Positions 45,900-58,139 of a stretch of DNA of 64,000 bases are shown here, one piece after another (the stretch's first letter is position 1; each line of letters starts with the position of its first letter). A model generated the notes under the pieces. The model was given only the letters and a program-made list of their open reading frames with translations. It was not told the origin of the DNA and made no database searches. Made by a program: the position numbers and the translations under genes. This DNA is from Owenia fusiformis (Eukaryota; Annelida; Polychaeta; Sabellida; Oweniidae). The stretch lies in NCBI GenBank assembly GCA_903813345.2, contig CAIIXF020000005.1, positions 248,001-312,000 on the forward strand, written 5' to 3'.

Positions 45900-45967
45900 C
45901 TTATGCTATCTGATTTGTTTGACACATTTTCGTCACCTGGCTCGTCCAGTGGCGAACGAGACGCCAT
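45900..45967 (-). CDS. First-exon-like ORF, copy 2 (MASRSPLDEPGD...)
   Basis: Inverted paralogue of 43780-43847. It has the same length (22 codons plus two bases), the same ATGGCG start and the same AGCATAAG|GTAAGA end, encoding MASRSPLDEPGDENVSNKSD and then SI. Upstream sequence is almost identical to copy 1 (one substitution and one single-base indel in about 87 bases), but the coding bases differ at roughly 24 of 68 positions, nearly all amino-acid changing, with no indel. Downstream exons were not identified. Confidence 0.4.
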
Positions 45968-46645
45968 ATTTATCGGGATTCAGTAAAAACACAACTCGGG
46001 TCACTGACTTGCTGGAACGAAATTCGGAACACAGGATATTGATCACCCGGGGTGGTATAATCCAAGGGGAAATAGAGAGTTCGGGGCAAATCAGAATCTT
46101 TTCAGTAAAAGATTCAGCAAAATTTTTTTGGTATAAAAAATTGAATTGTCTGACTTTTTTGTTCACTAAGTTTTAATTTATTTGATGAATACTAAATTAA
46201 TAGCGCTTCAAAGTCATTTTTGAAAATAATTTTTCGACTCCTGTGTTATTTCAATGGGAGAGTTTTCTTGAAAACCAATTTTGACTTTAAAGCCCTGTAA
46301 CTTTGTTGAACCTGAAGAAACATATCAATTCTTTGTTAAATAAAGTTAGCAAATTCAATTGCCTGCCTTACTCATATTTTGCAAGGACTTGGATGGATGG
46401 ATATTCTGTCATATGACGTGCGGTAAATCTACCATTTCCCATTGGATGACATGGGAATGACGATTTTCAAAAAGTCATCAAATTTATCATCAATTTTCGA
46501 CCTATTGTAATTTAGGAAAAAAATTGGAAAAAATTGATAAAATTTGAAGGTATTGGAAATAAAGTCAAGTTACGTTTCCATCAATATTATAGTTATTTCA
46601 TCGCCGGTTAAGTAAATAAAAATTCAACTTATGGAGGTGAGTGTA

Positions 46646-47139
46646 TCTTCTATTGACGGAGGATAATGTTTAAAGGGGCTACAGTGCCTGTGCGTAGGAA
46701 AACTACGCTTGCCTTGGGGACTCCGTACGGCGTATCCAGTTTTTCACACGCCGCAGGGACGAAATTATAACTCGGAGTTATAATATTTGTTCATTTCTGA
46801 GGTCCCGTAGAAATCAACTGGCTCAACAAGATTGAATCATTATTTGTCAATGTTTCACGATCACCTTTCATTTGATATTACATCCTAGCACTATGAATAA
46901 CATTTATAAATTGCCCTGATGTAAATAAAATGAAAAAAGTATTATTTATCAACAGAAATTTAAAATTCACCATGCGGCTGCCGTGGGAAGTCCTATTGAT
47001 CCTCATAAATTATCCCCTACTCATACTAAGTTAAAATGTGCCCATCGTGCGCCTAATGCTAATGGCGCTGTCACACTGCTCGTGTCCCGTCTCGTCTCTC
47101 AACGTACAAAGCATTCAGGCCAAAATTTAAGGAATAAGC
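46646..47139. other. No gene seen
   Basis: Unremarkable sequence with a short stem CTGTGCGTAGG..CCTACGCTTG-like near 46690-46715 and no exon. Confidence 0.3.
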
Positions 47140-47870
47140 TATAGTGAGCTGTTTCAGAACGCCGTCTGAAACGCCTTCTGATTCTGAACCCACTGTATTC
47201 ATTGGACGGTGGGAGGTCGTCCATGCTTACACTTTCAGTATCTGACCCTATTATCACACCAAACTAGTTCTCACTACGCTCTCGAGAACGGGCTTAAACT
47301 GTGTGGACGGATTGGAAGTACTTAGAACCGTATGGGGTCTACTTGCCTACTCGAAAGGGTAGTTCCAAAATTTCCACGTGGTCATCACTTTCTGCAATCA
47401 CGCGGTCTTCGACCGTTAATTGGAATTTTTGACCTACCAGATGCTTGAAAATCAAGGATTGCGAGTCTGATACTGGACCGTTTTTCTTCCATTATACCAT
47501 TAAAAGCAAAACAAAATTGCACTTCTGTCAGTGCATTACTTTATTGTAAAGAGTCTCTCGTTCTAGCAGCATTTTGGTCCCCACTCCCCAGCTGTTAGAA
47601 GGCCTTCTTACAGCTGGGGACCAAAATTACGCTGGAAGTAGGAACTCTGTTTAAGATAATAACTTACCATCAGAAAGAGATTTTTGTCATGCTTTGAATG
47701 GAACAAGTTTGAAGAAAAACGGTGCAGTATGAGACTCGTAATTGATTTTCAAATATCCGGTAGGTCAAAAATTCAAATTAACGGTCGAAGTTAGGACCGC
47801 GTGGCGACGTGGGGCAAAGGTTGAACTGTCTCAGAATGTATTGGGAACGAGGTAGAAATAAAGAATTCAT
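47140..47870. repeat. Inverted-orientation copy of the CGTTC/CGTCC repeat, interrupted by a foldback
   Basis: 47140-47350 matches 36770-36905 and 47830-47870 matches 36587-36633, both in reverse complement. Between them, 47365-47812 is a foldback with arms of about 190 bp (CGGTC..TTCGACCGTTAATT on both sides) and a central CCCCAGCTGT..ACAGCTGGGG stem. Confidence 0.65.
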
Positions 47871-48839
47871 ATGAACGAGTCATGCAAGATACTAAAGAGA
47901 TACAAATGCATTTTGATACTCAGTTTTTGGGCAATTAAAACTCCCTGTCTGCATTGAGTATAGTTATTTATTGTCCGGTGTATAATTTTGAAACATTATC
48001 CTAATTTTTCACAAAACTTTTTCAATGATTCTGCAATAGTTAATGGTTGACATCTATGGCACACTAAAACCGAATTTTTTTATGCAGGGTACGTACATGA
48101 TACAGATCAAATCTTGGCTCTACTACAAACTATTACACACTTACTTCAACAGTTCAATATATCGCAAAAACACAGTTTTGATTTTGAACAATATCACCAA
48201 TGGGAGAAATTCTTAAATCTAAATGTTTGGAAAGGAATACGTTTCTACTAAAACATACAAACCTCTTATATTATGATGAAAAAAGGATAGACATCTGATA
48301 TGTATATATGCCACATATATAAGTTATACGAAATGAGCATATTTTATTGATTTATCGAAAATTTGGACGAAATCTTAACAATGGGTGGTACTGAACAACC
48401 AAAATCTTCTTTTTAGATATTTTTCAGGGTAGAAATATCAATTGATATTGGAAAACATAATTAACCATATTTTATTGAATGAAAAAATTATCAAATGAAT
48501 ATATATAATTGTCACGGACGTCCATACGTTATTCGAATGAGATAGATATTACTTTCGCCAGAATATTCTCTTCGACTGTGATGATTGTCTAAAATGTTGG
48601 CGGCAGTCTTGAATTTTCACCAAGAAGGAGCGCGATTCGTGCTGGACAATGCGGTTCAAAATTTGTAGAATGTCCATATAAGTCTATGTGCTGAGAATCT
48701 AGTAAGAATATATATGATCGTGAACTTTCGGACCCATTATTGACCGGGCTAACCGATGTCAACGTGATGCGATGTTATGCTGTCCTGATTCGCGAAGTTG
48801 CGACAAGATTCGTTACCGCTAAGACATTTAATTTTTTAA
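47871..48839. other. No gene seen
   Basis: AT-rich sequence with no recognisable exon or repeat structure up to the minisatellite. Confidence 0.35.
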
Positions 48840-48945
48840 TTTTCGGAGAACTGGGTCGGAGAACTGGGTTTCGGACAACTGGGTTTCGGAGAACTGGGTT
48901 TCGGACAACTGGGTTTCGGAGAACTGGGTTTCGGACAACTGGGTT
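48840..48945. repeat. 15-bp minisatellite, copy 2
   Basis: Alternating units GGTTTCGGACAACTG and GGTTTCGGAGAACTG, in the reverse orientation to 42763-42872. Its flanking host element resumes at 49850, after the mariner-like insertion. Open frames here (TGFRTTGFRR) are repeat artefacts. Confidence 0.85.
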
Positions 48946-48952
48946 GACCCCT

Positions 48953-49808
48953 AAATTATCTATCAATTCTAAAGATTTGAAGATAAAATATGTAATACAT
49001 GTTGATATATCCTTATTTCTGTGAAGGAGGTACAGGAACCGACATTTACGTCACACATTCACTTTTTAGCCAATTTGGCATATTTTAGTTAGATTTGAAG
49101 TTTTTTATACGAAACAAGTGAAACTATTTCAGTTGTTTGAAATATTTTGCTGACTGGCAATACATAAACGGTAAATATTGTGATGTCAAAGTGTTGTATG
49201 GTATACCCTACTCCATATGCACAATGCACCTGGCCACATATCTCAAAATATCCAGAATATAATATCCCTGAACCTCAAAATTGAGCCCTTGGCTAATGTA
49301 CCTTTTTGTCTCGATCTGCCCACATGTGACTTATTAATTTCTATACTCGTATTACTACATATTTCTATTGAGAAAGGATGCAGGTTTAATGATATTGATG
49401 AAATAAAACAAACTGTGCGACTGCATTTTGCTACCATGTCAGAGAATGGATTAGGCCTTGTCTCACAATCTTAATTGGGTTAAAAGGATGAGGAAGTGTG
49501 TACATGTAGCACTTGATGGAACCTATGCAGTGGGCCCTGGAGGATGAATGTGGCATGAATACCACATAGTGATGATAGAATATTCAAAATAAAGTATGGC
49601 ATATTAAAATGGTGTAATTCATGACCATCATGGTTAGTTTTGTTCAGCCTGCATTCAACTGCATTGCATGTTCAACAAGCTAAAATAGCTTCAGAATGTG
49701 TGACGTTATGTCAGTTCCGGGGTACCTATACCTCCTTCACGGAAATAAAGATATATCAAAATATATCACATGTTTTGTTTTTAAATCTTCAGAGTTGATA
49801 GATAATTG
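48953..49808. mobile_element. Mariner-like element with ~180-bp inverted arms
   Basis: 48953-49130 pairs with 49630-49808, starting TTATCTATCAATTCT and passing through GTGAAGGAGGTA. TA lies at the ends. It is inserted in the minisatellite-bearing element, whose uninterrupted form is at 42680-42872. Confidence 0.75.
49205..49545 (+). pseudogene. Dead mariner transposase C-terminal fragment
   Basis: An open piece reads HNAPGHISQNIQ, then VPFCLDLPTCDLL in the place of the usual PPYSPDLxPCDF, then GCRFNDIDEIKQTV in the place of GxRFxDxEEIK. These are the catalytic-domain tail motifs of mariner transposases (DDD/DD34D group). The first two-thirds of the protein are missing and the start is not a real one, so it is inactive. 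Confidence 0.7.
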
Positions 49809-50049
49809 AATGATGTATCACTGGTGAGAAAATCAAGGGGATTGGTGTATAAAAACGTCTGTGTAAAAAAGCGTCCATTACTCAATTTATTGATCACCCC
49901 TCGTTAAATTGCATAATTTTACTCTAAAGATGGTATGGTAGAAATAGTGCCAGCTTTTTCCAACTTTTGATATTGGAGCTGATGATAACATCATAATAAA
50001 TCAACTACCCTATGTGCAATTTTGCTACTGAAAATTTGTATATACAGTG

Positions 50050-52300
50050 CCCTTAAGGTAGACCATGTCACACCACCATGACACACCTGAGATTTATATA
50101 TGCCTTTACTTTAGACCATGTTACACCTGAGACTTGCATATGCCTTTAAGGTAGACCATGACAAACCTGACGACCTGAGATTTACATATGCCCTTAAGGT
50201 AGACCATGTCACACCAATATGACACACCTGAGATTTATATACAGTGCCCTTAAGGTAGACCATGTTACACCACCTTGACACATCTGAGATTTATATATGC
50301 CTTTACATTAGACCATGTTACACCTGAGACTTGCATATGCCCTTAAGGTAGACCATGTTACACCACCATGACACACCTGAGATTTATATATGCCTTTAAT
50401 TAGACCATGTTACACCTGAGACTTGCATATGCCCTTAAGGTAGACCATGTCACACCAACATGACACACCTGACGACTTGAGATTTACATATGCCTTTAAG
50501 GTAGACCATGTTACACCAACGTGACACACCTGACGACTTGAGATTTACATATGCCTTTGAGGTAGACCATGTCACACCAACATGACACACCTGACGACCT
50601 GAGATTTACATATATCTTTAAGGTAGACCATGTCACACCAACATGACACACCTGACGACCTGAGATTTACATTTGCCTTTAAGGTAGACCATGTCACACC
50701 ACCATGACACACCTGACGACCTGAGATTTACATATGCCTTTAAAGTAGACCATGTCACACCAACATGACACACCTGACGACTTGAGATTTACATATGCCC
50801 TTAAGGTAGACCATGTTACACCAACATGACACACCTGACGACCTGAGATTTACATATGCCTTTGAGGTAGACCATGTTACACCAACGTGACACACCTGAC
50901 GACCTGAGATTTACATATGCCTTTGAGGTAGACCATGTTACACCAACATGACACACCTGACGACTTGAGATTTACATATGCCCTTAAGGTAGACCATGTT
51001 ACACCAACATGACACACCGGACGACCTGAGATTTACATATGCCTTTGAGGTAGACCATGTTACACCAACATGACACACCTGACGACCTGAGATTTACATA
51101 TGCCTTTAAGGTAGGCCATGTTACACCAACATGACACACCTGACGACTTGAGATTTACATACGCCCTTAAGGTAGACCATGTTACACCAACATGACACAC
51201 CTGACGACCTGAGATTTACATATGCCTTTGAGGTAGACCATGTTACACCAACATGACACACCTGACGATCTGAGATTTACATATGCCTTTAAGGTAGACC
51301 ATGTTACACCAACATGACACACCTGACGACTTGAGATTTACATATGCCCTTAAGGTAGACCATGTTACACCTGAGATTTACATATGCCCTTAAGGTAGAC
51401 CATGTAACACCAACATGACACACCTGACGACCTGAGATTTACATATGCCTTTAAGGTAGACCATGTTACACCAACATGACACACCTGACGACCTGAGATT
51501 TACATATGCCTTTAAGGTAGACCATGTCACACCACCATGACACACCTGACGACCTGAGATTTACATATGCCTTTAAGGTAGACCATGTTACACCACCATG
51601 ACACACCTGACGACCTGAGATTTACATATGCCTTTAAGGTAGACCATGTCACACCACCATGACACACCTGACGACCTGAGATTTACATATGCCTTTAAGG
51701 TAGACCATGTCACACCAACGTGACACACCTGACGACCTGAGATTTACATATGCCTTTGAGGTAGACCATGTTACACCAACATGACACACCTGACGACCTG
51801 AGATTTACATATGCCTTTAAGGTAGACCATGTCACACCACCATGACACACCTGACGACCTGAGATTTACATATGCCTTTTAATTAGACCATGTCACACCA
51901 ACATGACACACCTGACGACTTGAGATATGCCCTTAAGGTAGACCATGTCACACCAACATGACACACCTGACGACTTGAGATTTACATATGCCCTTAAGGT
52001 AGACCATGTCACACCAACATGACACACCTGACGACTTGAGATTTACATATGCCCTTAAGGTAGACCATGTTACACCAACATGACACACCTGACGACCTGA
52101 GATTTACATATGCCTTTAAGGTAGACCATGTCACACCACCATGACACACCTGACGACCTGAGATTTACATATGCCTTTAAGGTAGACCATGTTACACCTG
52201 AGATTTACATATGCATGTCACACCAACATGACACACCTGAAGACCTGAGATTTACATATGCCTTTAAATTAGACCATGTTACACCTGAGACTTGCATATG
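50050..52300 (+). repeat. 61-bp tandem array
   Basis: About 36 units of AAGGTAGACCATGTTACACC followed by AACATGACACACCTGACGAC and CTGAGATTTACATATGCCTTT. Units at the left edge (50050-50400) and right edge lack the GACGAC segment and are more diverged; the centre is homogeneous. The ORF at 52128-52376 is a product of the array. Confidence 0.95.
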
Positions 52301-53530
52301 CATGAATGTGAATCATACCTTTAATCCACATTTTTATTTAGGAGAATTAAGAATTTTCCCTTTGAAGAATGGATAACCTCACCATTTGAGAACATATCTG
52401 ATCACGGACCCTATGAGCACGCGTGATGAGGGATAATCACACTTAGTATAGTATAGTCAGTATATTGGTATTTAAGTAAGAAAAAAAGAATGCATTGGAA
52501 TGCCAATTTTCATTTTCCTATCAATTTTATCATCCGTGTATATTTAATTCTGCTTTTAAGTATACTATGTAGCAGCAGAGATGTGATTTTCCTTAAGTGA
52601 GATCGAGTCGTATTTAGGATGTAAAGGTTCTCTTAGGTAGACCATGCCAACAAGGCCCCATGAAAAGTTTCACCACTTTGGTTTGAAGTATAGCCGTACC
52701 AAATATTAGCAAGATAACAAAAGTGTTTTATAGAAAATTTCTCAAACTGTTTTTAATTACATGAACTTTTTTATTAAACAATTTTATTCATTTCTTCAGA
52801 AAATAACTTGGGGATACAAGTCGAAAGCCTTGATAAAAATTCTCTGAAGAAATGAATAAAGTTGTTTTAATATCTTTAAACCAGAGAGATGAACTTACAT
52901 AGAACTACGTGTACATGAAAATTGAATTTAAAGCAAAGGGTTGGATCAATTTGAATCAATAGAAATTAAAAAGCATATAAAAGTATATATGAAATCCCAC
53001 GCCCGTAAAACAGAGAGTATGAACTGAGGGGGGGGGGGGTTCGAAGATTTCCCAACTCAAGTTAACTTATACACTTTTAAGGTATGACACCTATTTAAAA
53101 GGAACGTCACTACCTTGCAAACTGCAAACACTCTTTTTGCTATAAACCATGAAGTGAAGGTCTACGCGACCTGTTATAAAATCATACATAATCCTGACAA
53201 AATGTATGTCATTATAGTTTTCAATAAGTTAAAAAACGTTATAAAAATAACAAATAATGAGGATATACAGCGAGTAAAGTTAGTTCTCCACTGCTTGGTT
53301 TATAGTAAAAGAGATTAAATTTTGCAGATTTGTTGAATTTCAATGCAGGAATCATACCCCCCCCCCCATCAACCCATTTTGTCCGTTTACGGTCCTGAGT
53401 CTGAAGAGCTGGAGAATTTTTGCAGATTTAACTCTTGTTTGTTGTACCAATCTTGGTTATACATGTATTTTATCCCTACTTATATATTGGAAATAAAAGA
53501 TGCATTTTCATTTACATCGTCATTACAATT
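52301..53530. other. No gene seen; one small hairpin
   Basis: A hairpin at 52776-52867 has arms AAACAATTTTATTCATTTCT and its near complement. A G homopolymer run lies at 53028-53039. This is also the region just downstream of the FReD gene stop. Confidence 0.4.
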
Positions 53531-56163
53531 TTACACATGATAGAGTACCATGCTCGTGAATCTCAATGAATAGTCATAACCCAACCAGTCTTTCCAGTAA
53601 ATGCCATCGTAGAAGCCACCAGAGGGTTTGTACTTCCCGGTGTGGTAGTAAAGTCCATTCAACATGGCGTATGCGCAGTAGTTGTACCACCAGCCAGCAC
53701 GCATGTTGATTGCACATTTATGGTAGTCTGGTTTGTCCTGCGTGGCAAATGGCATTCCATTTTGGTAACTCATATCATCTGGGACGTTGCCACTGAACCC
53801 ATAAATGTTAAGCTTGAAGCCAGTTGATTCAGGTCCAAGGACAAAATGGTTATACTGGGCATAGCGGGTATCACCGTTGAAATCTTGGAGAGTGATGTAC
53901 AGGATGCTATTGCCTGAAATAATACAAAATATGCTAATTACTGTAATGACTGAAAGGCACGGTAGTACAGGCCCTTAGCCAGAGAGCGGATGCTTTCCAT
54001 GAGGCCAGAAATTCAGTCTTTCAAAATCATTCAATTTGTCACCATTTCGAGCACTTTTTGCATATTTTTTAGCAAAATTGTAAAAAAGCTTTACTTCCCC
54101 CTTGACAAAAGCTCCCCCTTTGGTAAGATCTCGCTACGGGCAAGCCATACGCTTTTGCCAGAAATGATGTATTAAATGCTATTGTCTGTGAGGTTGTAGT
54201 ATACAAATAGTGACTGCCATGGGAAATAGTGCAAAATATTTTTCCCAAGGGAATATCCTGTCCACTGACATGCCAGTGGACAGGATATTCCCGTGGGGAA
54301 ATTTTTACAATATTTCCTGAGAATGAGGCAGTCACTATTTGTTTTATTATAAACCCCATATGTACTCTCTCTGTAAGCAAAAACAAGTTGAAACGTCTTT
54401 TGATTTCAACAGTCAATGCTTACAGTCTGAAAGGATGTAAATGGTGAAAAATTCTGGAAAGAAGAAGAAGTTTCACGTTTTTGAGTACCTTTCCCCTCCC
54501 TCCCTTGCAATACAGTTTCTCACTCTCAGGCTAGATCCCCTGAGCTAAAAATAGATGGCGAGGTAAAATCGATAGGTCTTTAAAAATGCTCATGTGTTAG
54601 ATCAAACCAGTTAGGATGTGACCACATTCCGACCTTTTTTATTTTTATCGTATAATGTACCTGTATTAGAAAGGTGGTATATATTATTCAGTCCAATCCA
54701 ATATTCTGTAGTCGGATGTCCAAATCCAAACTTGTAGTCATTATAGCCACGATTGAAGTTCTCTGTTCCCCCGAATCTGCGCTGAATTAAAGTTCCCGTT
54801 GCATTCAGTGAATGTTCACACCAAACCTGTAACGACAGCTTGAGAGAATATAGAATTTTCCGTGTTTTACTTTTTCCTCTGAAGCGTCAAATCTTGAATA
54901 AAAGCGATCAGAATATTTTTTGCACAAGTAGCGTTTCAGTTGGAAAATCGGTATGACTGCTGACTGTGAAGATAGGTCTTCGTTTAAAACAAAGGATAGG
55001 ATCGTGCTAACAAAGGATAGGATCGGAATGTCTGTGAAGATAATGAAAACATGATAATCGAATTCATGGGATTGCCATATTGTGATTTCAGAGATTGGTA
55101 CCAAACTCGTGCCATTTTAAACAGAAATGAAGGTTACTCACAAAGATATACCTATTACATGGAACAGATTATTTTCTTTGAAATATCGGAAAATCTGAGC
55201 TCAAAATAAATCAGTTTTTAGTGTTTTTGTACAAAATTGCTGACTCTTCATAGCGGATAAAGGAGTCTTCCGATCCCAACCCGCTTTTAAAAATATAACT
55301 AAATCCTGACCGACTATTATTGCATCGTTTACACATAACATTTTAGACTATACCTTAAAAGGACGAGTTGCATTGGGATATATATCGAACCATCCTGGTT
55401 CCGAATGTCCATTTTGATGGGCATGTTGACAGCCTGGAATGAGAGAGTGCAAAAGGACATCATTATATCATTATCATCTAGAAACCATTCCCTTCTATTT
55501 TAGTTCATTTTAAGTTGGAAAACAGAGATCTATGATACTTGGTATCACAAAGGAGGGGTTAGTATATATTTAGCAGCAGGTCGTTATTAAAAGAAACAAG
55601 ATTTTCACACAGCAAAATGCTTTTCACACAGAATGATTTCATGGTCTTATAAGTTGACGTGTCCTCGACCAAAGTTATTTTCATTATTTTTAATTCAATT
55701 TAATTTTTTCTTATTTTTTGTATTGTTAAATTGAAAGTAAAGTAAGACAAACTTATTTGCAGTAACAAATATTCTAAGTTGAATTTCAAGTGGATAACTA
55801 TTGGAAACCTTCGTTAAAATATGCTAAAAAATATAATGAAAAACGACCATCCGATTGCAGCTTTTCAATAACTTCGTATTTTGATCATACAGAGGCTGCA
55901 TGTATTAGGCTGCTTACGAATCGTGCAGAGACATGGTTGAAACTGTTAAGCGGCTTTAGTTTAAGAATATATGGTGTGAAAATCTTGAAACTTGTAAAAC
56001 GACCTTATTGACGTTGACCAAGGCGATGACATCCCATGATATATATAATCATTAAATTTATGATATATATAATTCTATACTTACTTTTATATTTAATTTT
56101 TTCAGCTACTAATGTCATTAACAAACACGCTGTTAGAAGCACAAATCTCAGTAGCGCAGCCAT
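53531..56163 (-). CDS. Secreted fibrinogen-related domain (FReD) lectin-like protein, four exons
   Basis: Exons 56163-56085, 55433-55354, 54826-54661 and 53913-53531 join in phase (79+80+166+383 nt) into 235 residues. Exon 1 is a signal peptide (MAALLRFVLLTACLLMTLVA). Exon 2 opens the fibrinogen C-terminal domain with C28 and NGHSEPGWFDIYPNATRPFK. Exon 3 has VWCEH (C56, partner of C28), QRRFGG and FGFGHPTTEYWIGLNNIYHL. Exon 4 has NGMPFATQDKPDYHKCA, GWWYNYC (C175-C188 pair), LNGLYY and WKDWLGYDYSLRF. The usual DGGGWTVFQRR is changed to NATGTLIQRRF, and the calcium-site DxD is degenerate (QDKPDY). There is no coiled coil or other N-terminal domain, so this is a minimal FReD protein. Family members act as pattern-recognition lectins in invertebrates; ligand binding here is inference. 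Intron 3 carries a MITE hairpin and a degraded TIR element. Confidence 0.93.
53968..54142. mobile_element. Degraded CAGGCCC family copy in FReD intron 3
   Basis: Internal sequence matches the copies at 4721 and 44803 (TCTTTCAAAATCATTCA, CACCATTTCGAGCACTTTT, TTTGGTAAGATCTCGCTACGGGC), but both termini are mutated. Confidence 0.6.
54190..54350. mobile_element. MITE hairpin in FReD intron 3
   Basis: A near-perfect palindrome of about 150 bp: ATAGTGACTGCC at the left pairs with GGCAGTCACTAT at the right, with a stem core GGAATATCCTGTCCACTG and a six-base loop ACATGC. Confidence 0.8.
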
Positions 56164-58139
56164 CTAGATCTCTGCCTACAATTTAGTGATCATTGTGAAT
56201 GAGGAAATACTGATATTATAGCAACAAATAAATGTTATCTATCCTCGGCTTCCCTAATATGAGGAGATTTAACTCATTTTGTGAGTAGTTGTTGGAAAAT
56301 GACTGTTCTGTTTCCTGTTGAAAGATATAATGTGCTTCATATGACTGCATCATGTGATGGGAATATGTCACATCATAAGAGGCATTGTTTTAAAATCATG
56401 TGTCTTGTGTAAATTACATTATTTTAAGTTTAAGGAAGAATATATTACCATAACCCCTCAAAAATACGAGTAAGATATTTTTGAATTATTCATTATTCGA
56501 GGGTATGAAAAGTTCATACCTTGTAAATCCAAGATTTGATTTTATTCATTTGACAAACGCTATTCGTATTGAATCAACGTTACACTACAACGAGTCCATC
56601 CTCCGAACGCAGGGGTCCAAACATCATCGAACACTTACAGAGTTCATGATGTCTTGACTACGTTCGGAGGATGCAATGAGCTTAGATGCGTCTCACCAAA
56701 TATATGAAAAACATCTACGCGTTGCGGTTTCAAGAATCATGGTATCAAGTTATGACCATATGCCTTAGCAACGATTTGGAAATCTTTAATTTATGCATAT
56801 CTCGTATAGCCTTTTAATAAAAATGCTTAACTTCCTCGTTGAACATTATATCTAGCACATTCGACATTTTGTTTTACTTTACTATTCTAAGGCCATTATG
56901 CATTCTATGTTGCAGTTTCGTTTTCATTCTTGATGTCAACCTAATACTAGTAGACAACAAAATTGTCATCACTGGGTATAAATCATTCAATCCATTCAAA
57001 ATGAATTTAACAACTGAAAAGTTTATTTTATGATATCATTTAATGTCTTAAACCTGAACACTTGTCATTGACCCTACAGCACGGTACCAAATGTCATGAT
57101 GATGACAAATCGATATAATAAAAATACGCTAAAATGTATGTTAAAAATACCCTGTGTAGTGTGTATTACATGTAATTGTTCGTTGTAAATACTTTTCAAA
57201 TACCCTCTTACCTTAGGAGTGCCAAGTGACTTCTATGATGGTCTCTCATATACGTTGGGTTACTCTTTAACATGGGACTTTGATTCAGTAATGTTAATGG
57301 GTAGCTTTTGATGCACATGTTAGCCTTCTTGATGATTCACTATCACATGCTTAAACCCGGGAATTTCACGCAGTAAATAACACATTTCAAGAACAATGTT
57401 TTTGTGTTTAGTAATATAATGAATAGTATGAGTAAATATGGTTCATTCGATATTTGATCTTGCATGAAGTACTGTACATGTGTAAATGTACTATACATGT
57501 ATAAATATATCAAAAGTATAAACAACTCTGTCAACACTAGATGATATTTTAAACATAGTGTAGCCTTTTATTCCTTGGCCTTAGCCCTTAGATCATAAGT
57601 ACTTAACCATGTTTGCTTTGAGCAGACTTTAATATTCCTACTATCAATGACCTATTGAGAAAGATTAAAATTATACTGGTTAAATACGTTTTCTAGAGGG
57701 GTTTCCACAATAGAGGAGTTTCTAAATACCTTTGAAATCTCACTAATTTTCGTTTTTTCATGAGATTTTTAAAGTTTTGCACTTTTTTTTACCTCTAATG
57801 ACTTACTTTTCTTTATTTTTGATAGCATTTTTGAATTCAGTGACAAATTTTCTTCAATTATAGCTTTGATTTAAACAGTTACCTTATTTAAATCATTTTC
57901 CATGACATTTAAAAAAACTCGGGCCACATCTCCATTGGTGCAATGCTAAAATTCATTACAATCCAATAGTATGCCATTCGAGTTTCCGACAGATTCAACC
58001 AACACTTTTTGATAAATCATGAAATTAAGTGACTATTGCAAGTTTCTAGCATTGAAGTGAATGGAGGTCTGGCCCAAGAAAATCGAAGACAAACAAGAGT
58101 GACTATGTCAGCGTTATTCACAGCTATTTAGACACCATA
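56164..58139. other. No gene seen; one hairpin
   Basis: Region upstream of the FReD gene. CATCCTCCGAACG near 56598 pairs with CGTTCGGAGGATG near 56675. No exon recognised. ORFs are short and unsupported. Confidence 0.35.

Larger units (their letters stand above)
43461..46645. mobile_element. 3.2-kb TIR-bounded segment carrying two inverted first-exon-like ORFs
   Basis: Ends CACTCCCCTCCATAAGTT (left) and the complement of CACTCACCTCCATAAGTT (right) are inverted and each is preceded outward by TA, as in Tc1/mariner elements. Inverted blocks pair 43461-43682 with about 46410-46645, and 43690-43896 with 45849-46062. The right arm has about 350 bp more than the left, related to 9195-9430. The middle (43900-45845) holds the TIR element at 44803-45091, a mariner-type end near 45265 and a degenerate GGTGTTCAAAATTTGG repeat at 45420-45580. 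Confidence 0.6.

Noticed and set aside
45850-46176. Plus-strand 108-codon ORF
   Set aside because: Antisense to the inverted first-exon copy and to a transposon arm; no supporting feature.
48740-49024. TGFRTTGFRR repeat protein
   Set aside because: Translation of a 15-bp minisatellite that is also present on the other strand at 42763-42872; no start or splice context.
52128-52376. His-rich repeat ORF
   Set aside because: Two units of the 61-bp array read through; no gene context.
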